In this document: in pieces, positions 44,763 through 52,654 of the stretch
How positions within the stretch are numbered: position 1 is the first letter of the stretch
Layout: each line of letters begins with the position of its first letter
Position numbers and translations under genes: made by a program
From: Ectopseudomonas composti
GTDB lineage: Bacteria > Pseudomonadota > Gammaproteobacteria > Pseudomonadales > Pseudomonadaceae
DNA length: 64,000 nt
NCBI RefSeq assembly: GCF_900115475.1
Contig: NZ_FOWP01000002.1
Location: forward strand, 124,001-188,000
Direction: 5' to 3'
The notes under the pieces: generated by a model
Databases searched by the model: none
The model's input: the letters and a program-made list of their open reading frames with translations, nothing else
What the model was told of the DNA's origin: nothing

Positions 44763-45200
44763 TCAGTGGACGGTGCTCATGCTCTGGTGCAGCTTGGCAA
44801 GGTCGCTCCACTCCGGGTCTTCATAGAAGTTGATTTCGATGGGGTAGGCCGGATGATCGCTCAGCGCCTGGTTCAAATTGGCCATGAACGCCTCACGGTC
44901 CGCGATGTAATAGACAAACTCCTTCAGGCCGTTGCCGGTCGCCGTGTAGGCGTCCAGGTAGACCGAGCCATTGCCTCCTATCGTCTCTAATCCGTCCTCG
45001 AGCCTGATCATTTCTTTGTTGATCCGGGCCGGTGGTAAACCGTTGTTTTGCGCTGCCTCGTATTTCCAGGAGATGACGGTAAGCCACGGCATCGTGTGCT
45101 GGATGTTCAAGGGTGGCGCGTCGGCGATGAATTTATAGATGATCGGCTTGCCTTCGATCGTTGCTTTGGCGACTGACCAGATACGTTCTGTAGGTGCCAT
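44763..45200 (-). CDS. DUF695 domain protein
   Basis: This 145-residue protein matches DUF695 in layout: RIWSVAKATIEGKPIIYKFI, TMPWLTVISWKYEAAQNNGLPP, INKEMIRLEDGLETIGG, AYTATGNGLKEFVYYIAD and PIEINFYEDPEWSDL. The function of the family is unknown. The frame continues to 45317 but coding begins at ATG 45200 (GGAG upstream). It lies in a lower-GC patch, immediately downstream of a decayed TPR gene on the same strand. Family assignment is by resemblance. Confidence 0.78.
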   Translation of the reverse strand: MAPTERIWSVAKATIEGKPIIYKFIADAPPLNIQHTMPWLTVISWKYEAAQNNGLPPARINKEMIRLEDGLETIGGNGSVYLDAYTATGNGLKEFVYYIADREAFMANLNQALSDHPAYPIEINFYEDPEWSDLAKLHQSMSTVH

Positions 45201-45229
45201 GGAAGATGCTCCGGCTAAGTAAAGAGGGC

Positions 45230-45715
45230 GACTCTGATGTGGGTTTCGGCCATGCCAATGATGTGAAGTGGCGCGTTTTCTCCCGAGGCAGTCTGCAGAG
45301 ATGCTTGAGCGTGACATTCAGCTTCTTGTAGCAATCCAGTGTCTGTGGGGCGTTTTCGCCCAGCTGTCTGGCGAAGATGTCACAGGCGATCGTCAGATGC
45401 TCATGGGCCTGCCGGTACGGCATGGAGATGATCATGGTTGCCATGGGCGATGCCGATATTGAGGTGTTCGGCTGGGTAGTGGCGTTCGTCCATTGCCAGC
45501 GCTTTGTGCAGTGGTGTGATCCCCTGCTGAAACTGGCCATCGAACATGTCTCGTGACTCAGATAGGCGAGAGATAGCTTGTGTAGATAATCATCGGTTCT
45601 TTCGAGGGTGTAGTGCTTGATCATCTTGCTCAGCGCCTCGTCGGCTGAAACCCATTGAGGTAACAGGCAGAGTTGTCACGACAAACGCGACAGGGGCCAG
45701 GGAGAAACGCGACAT
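45230..45715 (-). pseudogene. Frameshifted TPR-repeat protein (remnant)
   Basis: Coding signal jumps between frames. Near 45715 one frame reads MSRFSLAPVAFVVTTLPV, which looks like a signal peptide. A second frame continues ADEALSKMIKHYTLERTDD then YLHKLSLAYLS; a third gives QFQQGITPLHKALAMDERHY followed by PAEHLNIGIAHGN; the second frame then resumes with YRQAHEHLTIACDIFARQLG and ENAPQTLDCYKKLNVTLKHL. These are kinesin-light-chain-type tetratricopeptide repeats, so at least two or three indels have occurred. The left boundary is approximate. The nominal ORF in this region (45133-45624) is thus not a real intact protein. Confidence 0.7.
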
Positions 45716-45860
45716 GGATGACGGTAAGCCCAAGCTGCTGGATCAACTGCGCCAGCAGATTCGATTCAGAAACTATTCCATCCGCACCAAAGCTGTCTAC
45801 GCCGACTGGGCAAAAACGCTATATCCGCTTTTATCACTATCGGCATCCGGCTGAGATGGG
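45714..45860 (+). pseudogene. intI: Remnant of integron integrase (IntI N-terminus)
   Basis: From ATG 45714 the frame reads MDDGKPKLLDQLRQQIRFRN then YSIRTKAVYADWAK, strongly like the SAM-like N-terminal domain of integron integrases. An extra A in the run at 45812-45816 then shifts the frame; ignoring it, KRYIRFYHYRHPAEMG follows, which matches IntI KRFI-F--RHP-EMG. After about 45860 the similarity fades and no catalytic domain (R..H-x-x-R..Y) is found before the cold-shock gene. It is therefore a truncated, frameshifted integrase. No attC or attI core site (GTTRRRY) was recognised nearby. Confidence 0.8.
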
Positions 45861-46167
45861 CACTGTCTACGTTTTCGCGATGGCTTCGCTGAGTGCACGC
45901 CATTGGCGACGGTGTGACGAGAAGACGCTCGATGAGCAAGCAGGGTGGGCAGCATTGGCTGGCGCTTGGCGAGCGTGAAGGTTCAACGCCGGGTAAGTAA
46001 GTGCGCGCAGTGACCGGGCATATCGAACGGCGCCTGATCAGGTGCAGTGGCTGACGAAGAAGTTGCGCGATCTGTCAGTCAAAAGCTCGTAAAACAAGCT
46101 GTAACATGCATATCTTCTGGGTTCTTGGCGGTTTTGAAAAAGTGCTTTTCAGTCACGATCCATGCTT
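45861..46167. other. Decayed sequence between the integrase remnant and cold-shock gene
   Basis: About 300 bases of lower-GC DNA with short, uninterpretable frames. It may hold unrecognisable integrase residue. No promoter, RNA gene or repeat could be assigned apart from the start of the cold-shock gene's upstream region. Confidence 0.45.
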
Positions 46168-46322
46168 TATACTCGGCCTTCGGCTGCAGCAAGAACGCGA
46201 ATCACTTGACCTGCTCCATGCTCGATTGCCAGGGGTGGTGAACGCTGAGAGGAACGTTTTTTACCGAGCCGTCAAAGCGCCTTCGGGATAATAAAAACAT
46301 AGCGAGTTTGGAGAAGTTGGTA
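46168..46322 (+). promoter_or_regulatory. Possible -10 box and long leader of the cold-shock gene
   Basis: TATACT at 46168-46173 could be a -10 element; the -35 is weak. If used, it gives a 5' leader of about 140 bases, as is usual for cspA-type mRNAs with temperature-dependent structure. An interior GAACG...CGTTTTTT stretch (about 46230-46262) may be structured. Confidence 0.35.
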
Positions 46323-46532
46323 ATGGCAGATCGTGAGATGGGAACCGTCAAATGGTTCAATGATTCCAAGGGTTACGGGTTCATTCAGCGCGAAAGCGGC
46401 CCAGACGTATTCGTTCACTACCGCGCCATCCGCGGTGACGGCCACCGCACTCTGGCCGAAGGTCAGAAGGTCGAGTTCGGCGTGACCCAGGGCCAGAAAG
46501 GCCTGCAGGCGGAAGACGTCTCCGCGGTCTGA
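46323..46532 (+). CDS. Cold-shock domain protein (CspA family)
   Basis: This 69-residue single-strand nucleic acid-binding protein has RNP1-type motif KGYGFIQRE and RNP2-type motif DVFVHYRAI, preceded by [10 protein letters not shown]. Length and motifs are standard for the family; it acts as RNA chaperone. The residue before VH is normally in FVHFSAI; here it is FVHYRAI, a common Pseudomonas variant. ATG 46323 is preceded by GGAG. A strong terminator follows. Which Csp paralogue this is cannot be decided. Confidence 0.95.
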   Translation: MADREMGTVKWFNDSKGYGFIQRESGPDVFVHYRAIRGDGHRTLAEGQKVEFGVTQGQKGLQAEDVSAV

Positions 46533-46550
46533 ATGCCAAACTCGTGATTC

Positions 46551-46583
46551 AACAAGGCCCGTCGATGACGGGCCTTGTTGTTT
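46551..46583. terminator. Terminator after the cold-shock gene
   Basis: A 13-bp perfect stem AACAAGGCCCGTC / GACGGGCCTTGTT with a 3-base loop is followed by GTTT. Confidence 0.92.
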
Positions 46584-46600
46584 GTAGGGGGCTGTACTTC

Positions 46601-46621
46601 GTAGGGCGGGTGAAACCCGCC
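46601..46621. repeat. Palindromic repeat, GGGCGGGTGAAACCCGCC family
   Basis: This copy is identical over 21 bases to the one at 17052-17072. Confidence 0.82.
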
Positions 46622-46677
46622 GAAGGGCGTGGTGGGTTGCACGGATAGCTCCCCTATTCCATTCACCGGGGGCACGC

Positions 46678-46840
46678 CTGGGGATGCTCTGAAATAGCCG
46701 TCATTCCCGCGCAGTCGGGACAGCAGCTTTATCGCTGAACAGCGCTTGCGCTGGCCCGAAGGAGAATAATCCACAACCCCGCAGCACCTGGACTCCCGCC
46801 TTCGCGGGAGTGACGGTGTGGGGGGGCAGGGTTTCCCCAG
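46678..46840. mobile_element. MITE-like element (long copy)
   Basis: This 163-bp non-coding element starts CTGGGGATGCTCTGAAATAG and ends GCAGGGTTTCCCCAG, with inner inverted CCGTCATTCCCGCG and CGCGGGAGTGACGG. Its ends and inner arms match those of the element at 51943-52060. No transposase frame is present. Target-site duplication is not clear. Confidence 0.6.
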
Positions 46841-46929
46841 TGGAATGGGACTGGGCGAGGGTAGAAAGCGCTGCGAGACTGCCGGCTTTCCCTCTCCAGG
46901 GGGGAGGGTATTGATCGTGTTCGATATTT

Positions 46930-46951
46930 CCCCGGATTGCATCCGGGCTAC
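46930..46951. repeat. REP-like single unit
   Basis: A single unit containing GGATTGCATCCGGGCTAC, identical to the units at 29459 and 36834. Confidence 0.8.
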
Positions 46952-46985
46952 GGGGTGTCGACTTAAAGGCTCGTAGCGCGAGGCT

Positions 46986-47119
46986 TCTGACCCTCTCCCG
47001 CCCTTCGGGAACCCCTCTCCGCGCTCCGGCCTGATCGCTTCGCGATCAGGCGCTCATCGGCGCAGGAAGCGATGCTTCCAAAACGCGCCTCTACGCCCCA
47101 TAAATGGGAGAGGGTCAGC
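46986..47119. repeat. Block bounded by 13-bp inverted CTGACCCTCTCCC
   Basis: CTGACCCTCTCCC (46986-46998) and GGGAGAGGGTCAG (47107-47119) are perfect inverted repeats. Inside is a hairpin GCCTGATCGC...GCGATCAGGC (47029-47051). The outer arms are related to the block at 29490-29591. Confidence 0.7.
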
Positions 47120-47142
47120 AGATGGCAGCGAAGCGGCTGCTT

Positions 47143-47514
47143 TTATTCAGTACGCCAGACGATCTCGGTTTCGCCGTCGGCATCGATCTTGATCCAGCGA
47201 TCGGCTTCTTCATCGCTCTCGTCTTCGACCCAGGTGCCCGGTGCACAGCGAACCTGTACGCCGAGTGCGGCATGGGCGGCGCGGGCGCAGGCGAGGTCGT
47301 CGTCCCAGGGCGTGACGTCACTTTCCAGGTAGAGGCTGTGCCATTTGCCCACGGCTTTAGGTAGCCAGGTCACCGCTATGTCGCCGGCCTTGCATTTGAA
47401 GGTCTGGCCTTTCTGCTGCCAGTCACTGCACGGGCCAAGTGCCTCACCCAGCCACTGCGCCACGGCATCGCGTTCGGCGTCTTTCAGGTAGATCTCGATA
47501 TCGGGTTGGCGCAT
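47143..47514 (-). CDS. Conserved protein of unknown function
   Basis: This 123-residue acidic, soluble protein is unrecognised. Features seen are IEIYLKDAERDAVAQWLGEALG, GQTFKCKAGDIAVTWLPKAVGKWHSLYLES, TPWDDDLACARAAHAALG and VQVRCAPGTWVEDESDEEADRWIKI. It has no signal peptide or membrane helix. ATG 47514 lies 6 bases after the rlmA stop on the same strand, so it is probably the last gene of a dapE-rlmA operon. The frame extends into rlmA, but the extension is not coding. Confidence 0.75.
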   Translation of the reverse strand: MRQPDIEIYLKDAERDAVAQWLGEALGPCSDWQQKGQTFKCKAGDIAVTWLPKAVGKWHSLYLESDVTPWDDDLACARAAHAALGVQVRCAPGTWVEDESDEEADRWIKIDADGETEIVWRTE

Positions 47515-47519
47515 GGCAT

Positions 47520-48332
47520 TCAGTCCTGATCTTTGACGATCCAATCGTAGCGGATGGCGATGGTAACTTCGAAGGGCTCAGCGATTACCGCTTCGCGGCG
47601 TTCGGCGCTGGCGCGCCAGCCGTGCGGGGTCATGGCCAGCAGGTCGGCACGCGCCTGGGCATCGCTCAGGTGCAGCGAAAACTCCAGGGTTTCGCTATGG
47701 GCCAGGCGCATGCCCGCGGGGATCAGTGCCAGGTGCTTCTCGTCGTCGTAGTCGCGTACTTCGTCGTACAGCTGCTGGCGCAGTTCCATCAAATGCACGC
47801 GGGTTGGTCCCATGCGCAGCAGGCCGCCGCCAGGAGCGAGCAGGCGTTTGGTCTCGCTCCAGTCGAGTGGGCTGAAGACGCTGGCCAGCAACTCGCAACT
47901 GGCGTCACTCAGGGGCACACGGGCCATGCTCGCCACCAGCCAATTCAGTTGCGCAGCGCGCTTGCAGGCTCGTTTGACCGCCTCGCGGGAGATGTCCAGG
48001 GCGTAGCCGTCGGCGGCGGGCAGGGCGCGGGCGATCTGCTCGGTGTAATAACCCTCGCCGCAGCCGATATCCAGCCAGCGCGCGGGCCTGTACTCGGTCG
48101 CGAGTGAGGCTAGTCGCGAGGCCAGCGGTGCGTAGTGTCCACCGTCGAGAAAGCGCCGACGGGCCTCGACCATGGCGGCGTTGTCGCCGGGGTCGCGGCT
48201 GTTCTTGTGCTGCACCGGCAGCAGGTTGTAGTAGCCCTGCCGTGCCCGGTCGAAACTGTGGCGGTTCGCGCAGGCCAGGCCATTGTCGTTGGGCTCGAGC
48301 GGCGCTTGGCAGATGGGGCAGATCAGGCTCAT
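47520..48332 (-). CDS. rlmA: 23S rRNA (guanine-745-N1)-methyltransferase
   Basis: This 270-residue SAM-dependent methyltransferase modifies G745 of 23S rRNA. The N-terminal zinc finger has Cys5, Cys8, Cys21 and His25 (CPIC ... CANRH), followed by [20 protein letters not shown]. The SAM site is [16 protein letters not shown], with [17 protein letters not shown] and [19 protein letters not shown]. Length agrees with E. coli RlmA (269). The ATG overlaps the dapE stop by 4 bases. The open frame upstream inside dapE is non-coding. Confidence 0.93.
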   Translation of the reverse strand: MSLICPICQAPLEPNDNGLACANRHSFDRARQGYYNLLPVQHKNSRDPGDNAAMVEARRRFLDGGHYAPLASRLASLATEYRPARWLDIGCGEGYYTEQIARALPAADGYALDISREAVKRACKRAAQLNWLVASMARVPLSDASCELLASVFSPLDWSETKRLLAPGGGLLRMGPTRVHLMELRQQLYDEVRDYDDEKHLALIPAGMRLAHSETLEFSLHLSDAQARADLLAMTPHGWRASAERREAVIAEPFEVTIAIRYDWIVKDQD

Positions 48333-49471
48333 GCCAGCAATTTCACCATGGTCTGGTAGTAAACCTCGGTGAGCAGGTCGAGATCGCTGGCCAGCACACG
48401 CTCGTTGATCTGGTGGATGGTGGCGTTGACCGGGCCGAGTTCGACCACCTGGGTACCCAGGGTGGCGATGAAGCGGCCATCGGAGGTGCCGCCGGAAGTC
48501 GACGGTGTGGTTTCGCGACCGGTGACGCCCTTGATACTGGCGGCCACGGCGTCCAGCAGGTCGCCCGGCTGGGTGAGGAAGGGCAGGCCGGACAGTGCCC
48601 ACTCCAGGTGGTAATCCAGGCCATGCTTGTCGAGGATCGCGGCGACACGCTGCTGCAGGTCCTCGACCGTGGATTCGGTGGAGAAGCGGAAGTTGAACAC
48701 CGCTTTCAGTTCACCGGGGATGACGTTGGTGGCGCCAGTGCCGGAGTTGAGGTTGGACACCTGGAAGCTGGTCGGCGGGAAGTAGTCGTTGCCATGATCC
48801 CAATGCTCGGCTGCCAGCTCGGCCAGCGCCGGGGCTGCCAGGTGAATCGGGTTCTTCGCCAGGTGTGGGTAGGCCACGTGGCCCTGTTTGCCATACACGG
48901 TGAGGGTGCAGCCGAGCGAGCCGCGGCGGCCGTTCTTGACCATATCACCGAGCAGGGTGGTGCTCGACGGTTCGCCGACGATGCACCAGTCGAGGCGCTC
49001 GTTACGTTCGCGCAGGCGCTCAACCACAGCCTTGGTGCCGTGCTGCGCCGGACCTTCTTCGTCGCTGGTGATGAGGAAGGTGATAGCGCCCTTGTGCTTC
49101 GGATGGTCGGCGACGAAGCGTTCAACGGCGATGATCATGCTCGCCAGGCTGCCTTTCATGTCGGCTGCACCACGGCCGCAGAGCATGCCGTCTTCATCCA
49201 CGCGTACGTCGAATGGCTGGTACTGCCAGGCATCCAGCGGGCCGGTGGGCACCACGTCGGTGTGACCGGCAAAGCACAGCACCGGGCCGTCACCACCACG
49301 TTTGGCCCAGAAGTTCTCCACCTCTTCGATGCGCATGTGCTCAACCTCGAAGCCGCAGGCGGCCAGGCGACGCATCATCAGCTCCTGGCAGCCTTCATCG
49401 ACCGGGGTCACGGATGGGCGGCGAATCAGGTCGAAGGCGAGTTCCAGGGTCGGGGTGAGGGTGACGGTCAT
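48329..49471 (-). CDS. dapE: Succinyl-diaminopimelate desuccinylase
   Basis: This zinc hydrolase removes succinate from N-succinyl-LL-diaminopimelate in lysine and peptidoglycan precursor synthesis. It has 380 residues of the M20 family: [13 protein letters not shown] (metal His and Asp), [16 protein letters not shown] (bridging Asp), [14 protein letters not shown] (catalytic Glu pair), IVGEPSS, and [13 protein letters not shown] near the C-terminus. ATG 49471 with GGAGCC is preferred over 49510. It heads a dapE-rlmA-(47143) operon. The transaminase (dapC) and succinyltransferase (dapD) of the same branch lie about 6-10 kb downstream in this window. Confidence 0.96.
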   Translation of the reverse strand: MTVTLTPTLELAFDLIRRPSVTPVDEGCQELMMRRLAACGFEVEHMRIEEVENFWAKRGGDGPVLCFAGHTDVVPTGPLDAWQYQPFDVRVDEDGMLCGRGAADMKGSLASMIIAVERFVADHPKHKGAITFLITSDEEGPAQHGTKAVVERLRERNERLDWCIVGEPSSTTLLGDMVKNGRRGSLGCTLTVYGKQGHVAYPHLAKNPIHLAAPALAELAAEHWDHGNDYFPPTSFQVSNLNSGTGATNVIPGELKAVFNFRFSTESTVEDLQQRVAAILDKHGLDYHLEWALSGLPFLTQPGDLLDAVAASIKGVTGRETTPSTSGGTSDGRFIATLGTQVVELGPVNATIHQINERVLASDLDLLTEVYYQTMVKLLA

Positions 49472-49617
49472 TGCGGCTCCGGTACGACGGCTAGCGTGAA
49501 GGCTGGCCATCTTAAAGCAAAAGTCGTTACCGATCAGGTGATAAGGCGCGCCGTACGGCGCATTCAGCGTAAACGCAGGTCACTGCGACTGGCCGACGGC
49601 TGACCTGTTCGACAGGC

Positions 49618-49646
49618 TTGGGTGGGCAGGGTGCTATCTCTATAAT
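49618..49646 (+). promoter_or_regulatory. Sigma-70-type promoter of tcdA
   Basis: TTGGGT (49618-49623) and TATAAT (49641-49646) are separated by 17 bp. Predicted transcription start is about 18 bases before the ATG, which gives a very short leader. Confidence 0.6.
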
Positions 49647-49670
49647 GCGCGCCTTCCTGCAGGGGGTGTG

Positions 49671-50480
49671 ATGGGTACTGACGATCAGCGATTTGGCGGC
49701 ATAGCCCGGCTTTACGGCCAGGAGGGCTATCAGCGACTGGCTGCAGCGCACGTGGCAGTGGTCGGTATCGGCGGTGTCGGCTCCTGGGCGGCTGAGGCGC
49801 TGGCGCGTTCTGGCGTCGGCGAGATCTCCCTGTTCGACCTGGATGACGTCTGCATCACCAACACCAATCGCCAGGTGCACGCCGTCGAAGGCGCGGTGGG
49901 CAAGGCCAAGGTCGATGAGATGGCCGCGCGTATTCGCGCCATCAATCCCGCCTGCGTGGTGCACGCCGTGGCGGATTTCGTCACCCGCGAAACCATGGCC
50001 GAGTACATCACCGAGCAGCTCGACGGCGTGATCGATTGCATCGACAGCGTGCCGGCCAAGGCCGCGCTGATCGCCTGGTGCAAGCGACGCAAGATTCAGA
50101 TCGTCACTACCGGTGGCGCGGGTGGTCAGGTCGACCCGACGCAGATTCAGGTCACCGATCTGAACAAGACCTTCAATGACCCGCTGGCGGCCAAGGTGCG
50201 TTCGATGCTGCGTCGCGATTACGGCTTCTCTCGCACGCCAGGCCGCACCTACAGCGTGCCCTGCGTGTTTTCCACCGAGCAACTGCGCTATCCCAAGCCG
50301 GACGGCACGGTTTGCCAGGCCAAGGGGTTCGTTGGCGAGGGCGTGCGCCTCGACTGCGCGGGTGGCTTCGGTGCGGTGATGATGGTAACCGCCAGCTTCG
50401 GCATGGCTGCTGCGGCCAAATTGGTGGACAAGCTGGTGGCCGGGGTTCGGCGGCCGGCGGAGCGTCTGCCCAAGGGTTGA
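49671..50480 (+). CDS. tcdA: tRNA threonylcarbamoyladenosine dehydratase
   Basis: This E1-like enzyme (also CsdL) cyclises t6A37 of tRNAs to ct6A using ATP. It has 269 residues: RFGGIARLYGQEGYQRLAAA, the nucleotide-binding loop VVGIGGVGSWAAEALARSG, DLDDVCITNTNRQ, DGVIDCIDSVPAKAALI and VQTDL-like VTDLNKTFNDPLAAKVR. The C-terminal region has CVFSTEQLRYP. In E. coli it works with the CsdA-CsdE sulphur pair; csdE and csdA lie about 2 kb downstream on the other strand. GTG 49668 directly before the ATG could also start translation. Confidence 0.94.
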   Translation: MGTDDQRFGGIARLYGQEGYQRLAAAHVAVVGIGGVGSWAAEALARSGVGEISLFDLDDVCITNTNRQVHAVEGAVGKAKVDEMAARIRAINPACVVHAVADFVTRETMAEYITEQLDGVIDCIDSVPAKAALIAWCKRRKIQIVTTGGAGGQVDPTQIQVTDLNKTFNDPLAAKVRSMLRRDYGFSRTPGRTYSVPCVFSTEQLRYPKPDGTVCQAKGFVGEGVRLDCAGGFGAVMMVTASFGMAAAAKLVDKLVAGVRRPAERLPKG

Positions 50481-50580
50481 AAAATCCCCGCAGGCGCTGG
50501 GCTTGTCTATGCTGGGGCGAAGGAGAAGTTGTCGTAGCGGACAGGGATACGTCGGAGATGATTCGTATCAGAGGTGATTT

Positions 50581-51423
50581 GTGTCGTACCTGTTTTATAG
50601 CGTCGCGCTGAGACGACGCTGGGCACGGATGCTCGCCTTCCTGACATTGCCGGCTTTGCTGGTGATCCTGGGGCCGGTGCAGGCCGAGCCGCAAAAGTTG
50701 CGTATTGGAACCGGCGACTGGGCGCCCTATGTCGATCATGAGCGCAGCGACGGCGGCGCGCTGGCGCGGCTGATCAGTGCGGTGTTCGCCGAGGCGGGCT
50801 ACGAGGTCGAATACATCTTCCACCCCTGGGACCGCAACGTGCTGATGCTGCAGCAGGGCCAGTTGCACGCGATCATGCCCTACAGCTGCACGCCCAGTCG
50901 GCTCAACTACGGCATTTGTAGCGACACTTTGGTACGTGGCGAGATCGTTCTGTTCCATCGTCGCGACCAGGCGTTCGACTGGACCACGGTCGAGGATCTG
51001 CTGAACTACCGCATCGGCACCACCCTGGGGTATTCCTACGGCCCGGCGTTCGACGAAGCGCTGCAGGCGGGACGCCTGGACGTGCAGCAGAGCGGCAAGG
51101 AAGACACCAGCTTTCGCCTGCTGGAACTGGGGCGTGTCGACCTGCACCCACAGGACAGGGCGGTGGGCTATGCCATGCTGCGCCGCTTGTTTCCGAAAGA
51201 TGGCGGCAACATCATTCATCATCCGCGTCAGCTAAATACCGAGCCTCTGCGGCTGTTGTTCCGCAAGGATGACCCCGAAAGTGTCATGCTGTTGCGCATG
51301 TTCAATGCCGGTCTGCGCGAGTTCGCCAAGCGTGGTGATCTACAGCGACTGCAACAGGCACTCAACACCGGTGATGCCGATGACTGGAAACCCAGTCAGT
51401 CATCTCCAGTCGCGCGGGATTGA
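50581..51423 (+). CDS. Periplasmic solute-binding-like protein (SBP family 3)
   Basis: This 280-residue exported protein has a signal peptide (MLAFLTLPALLVILGPVQAEP) and a family 3 binding-protein fold: LRIGTGDWAPYVDHE, GGALARLISAVFAEAGYEVEYIFHPWDR, RIGTTLGYSYGPAFDEAL and RVDLHPQDRAVGYAMLRRLF. No permease or ATPase gene is adjacent, so it may be an orphan sensor- or transport-related protein. The frame opens at GTG 50581 (GAGGTG close upstream); ATG 50629 starts the hydrophobic core but lacks a ribosome binding site, so the start is uncertain. Confidence 0.82.
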   Translation: MSYLFYSVALRRRWARMLAFLTLPALLVILGPVQAEPQKLRIGTGDWAPYVDHERSDGGALARLISAVFAEAGYEVEYIFHPWDRNVLMLQQGQLHAIMPYSCTPSRLNYGICSDTLVRGEIVLFHRRDQAFDWTTVEDLLNYRIGTTLGYSYGPAFDEALQAGRLDVQQSGKEDTSFRLLELGRVDLHPQDRAVGYAMLRRLFPKDGGNIIHHPRQLNTEPLRLLFRKDDPESVMLLRMFNAGLREFAKRGDLQRLQQALNTGDADDWKPSQSSPVARD

Positions 51424-51462
51424 GCGGCACCCTTCGAATTTCTGTTCTCAAGAGTCTTTTGC

Positions 51463-51924
51463 ATGCTCAATAACGATGTACTGCGCAGCTTGCGTTATCT
51501 GCTGGACGTCAGCGATGGCAAGCTGGAAGAGTTTTGCCTGTTGGCGGATTATCCCGTCGAGCCAGGTTTGCTCTCGGCTTGCCTGCTGCACGAGGAGGAG
51601 CCTGGCTACCGCCCTTGCAACGGTGTCCTGCTGGCTCACGTGCTCGAAGGCCTGGTGTTCTACAAGCGCGGCAAGGACGACAGCCGGCCGCGCCTGCCGG
51701 TGGAAAAACGCCTGAGTAACAACCTGATCCTGAAGAAGCTGCGCGTTGCCTTCGAGCTGCGTGACGACGATATCCAGGTGATTCTGCAATTGGCTGACCT
51801 GCCGATGACCAAGACCGAGCTCAGCGCTCTGTTTCGCGCGCCGGGTCACAAGCATTTTCGCGAGTGTGGCGACCAGATTCTGCGCAATTTTCTGCGGGGG
51901 CTGACGTTGCGCGAGCGGGGCTGA
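51463..51924 (+). CDS. YehS/DUF1456 family protein
   Basis: This 153-residue cytoplasmic protein is composed of two similar DUF1456 units: MLNNDVLRSLRYLLDVSDGKLEEFCLLADYPV (1-32) and LSNNLILKKLRVAFELRDDDIQVILQLADLPM (about 85-116). Each is followed by a short helical segment (LLSACLLHEEEPGYRPC; LSALFRAPGHKHFRECGD). Length and duplication match E. coli YehS. Function unknown. It follows the binding-protein gene by 39 bases on the same strand; a MITE-like element begins 19 bases after its stop. Confidence 0.92.
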   Translation: MLNNDVLRSLRYLLDVSDGKLEEFCLLADYPVEPGLLSACLLHEEEPGYRPCNGVLLAHVLEGLVFYKRGKDDSRPRLPVEKRLSNNLILKKLRVAFELRDDDIQVILQLADLPMTKTELSALFRAPGHKHFRECGDQILRNFLRGLTLRERG

Positions 51925-51942
51925 GCCCCCGCTGCACATTGC

Positions 51943-52060
51943 CTAGGGATGTTCTGAAAAACCACTTTTCGTCACTCCCGCGAATGCGGGAGTCCAGCAA
52001 ATCCGCAGGTCCTGGATTCCCGCCTGCGCGGGAATGAAGGCTTTTTCAGAGTTTCCCTAG
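51943..52060. mobile_element. MITE-like element (short copy)
   Basis: This 118-bp element has imperfect terminal inverted repeats (16 of 19 match): CTAGGGATGTTCTGAAAAA at the left and TTTTTCAGAGTTTCCCTAG at the right. Inner arms resemble CGTCACTCCCGCG / CGCGGGAATGA. It has the same architecture as 46678-46840. It contains no gene. Its right end supplies the TAG stop codon of the following minus-strand gene. Confidence 0.7.
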
Positions 52061-52587
52061 ATGATTTCGGAGGTTGGCCGCTGCCGGCGGCGCGGGACCA
52101 GCAATATGCCCAAGGCTACCCCCAGAAAGCTGGTCAGCAGATCCCCAGCGATGGCGCCTGCGCTGTCCCAGCCAGTCTCAGGCAATAGGCAGTCGTAACT
52201 GACGCTGGTGAGCGCACCGAATTGCAAGGGTTGCTGATCCAGCGGTTGTCCCAGGTTGTACTGGGGTATGGCAGCCCAGTCATCATGGATACGCTGCGTT
52301 TCTTCTGGGCTGCATAGATTGCTGTAAAAACTGATGCTGGCTAGGGCTATCAAGCCGAATGCGACCAAGCCGCTGGTGACGAGGCGCCGATTCGGAACCA
52401 TCAGCGCCAGGCAAATCCCGGCAAGTAGACCGGACAAGAGCTGGATCAAGATGAAGGGATGCATCGGCAGCGCCTCGTAGAAGGCGTCCGGCAGAAATGC
52501 CAGCATTCCTCCAAGCAGCTGTGGGCCGAAGTAAACCAAGGCGATGCTAAGCAGGGCGGCTAGCCCCACGCGGATAAAAATAGGCAT
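52057..52587 (-). CDS. Membrane protein of unknown function
   Basis: This 176-residue protein is unrecognised. It has helices VGLAALLSIALVYFGPQLL, FILIQLLSGLLAGICLALMV, LVTSGLVAFGLIALASISFY and, after a polar stretch of about 50 residues with two Cys (SNLCSPEE, SYDCLLPE) likely facing the periplasm, GAIAGDLLTSFLGVALGILLV. ATG 52587 with GGAG is preferred to 52620. The stop codon TAG lies in the terminal CTAG of the MITE-like element, so the natural C-terminus (ending RRRQRPTSEII) may have been modified by the insertion. Confidence 0.72.
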   Translation of the reverse strand: MPIFIRVGLAALLSIALVYFGPQLLGGMLAFLPDAFYEALPMHPFILIQLLSGLLAGICLALMVPNRRLVTSGLVAFGLIALASISFYSNLCSPEETQRIHDDWAAIPQYNLGQPLDQQPLQFGALTSVSYDCLLPETGWDSAGAIAGDLLTSFLGVALGILLVPRRRQRPTSEII

Positions 52588-52654
52588 GACTCGCTCCATG
52601 AGTTCGGGGGAGGCGAGCATACATTATCGACGCAGGGCGAGGCCGAACCTGCTT

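Larger units (their letters stand above)
46584..47142. other. Repeat-rich gene-free region
   Basis: About 560 bases without a gene. Contents: the GGGCGGGTGAAACCCGCC palindrome (46601-46621), a MITE-like element (46678-46840), a CCCTCTCC/GGGAGGG segment with the ATTGATCGTGT tail (about 46890-46920), a REP unit (46930-46951), and a block bounded by 13-bp inverted CTGACCCTCTCCC (46986-47119). The nominal minus-strand frame across it has no coding character. Confidence 0.75.

Noticed and set aside
44700..45720. Integron cassette array with attC sites
   Set aside because: No GTTRRRY/RYYYAAC core pair or imperfect attC palindrome was found between the minus-strand genes, so the cassette idea is kept only as a possibility.
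45673..45978. 101-residue ORF as an intact gene
   Set aside because: Its first half is the wrong frame for the IntI similarity; only the middle (KRYIRFYHYRHPAEMG) is meaningful, so it is part of the integrase remnant.
46463..46942. 159-residue minus-strand ORF upstream of the repeats
   Set aside because: It runs antisense to the cold-shock gene end and through the terminator and MITE-like element; no coding features.
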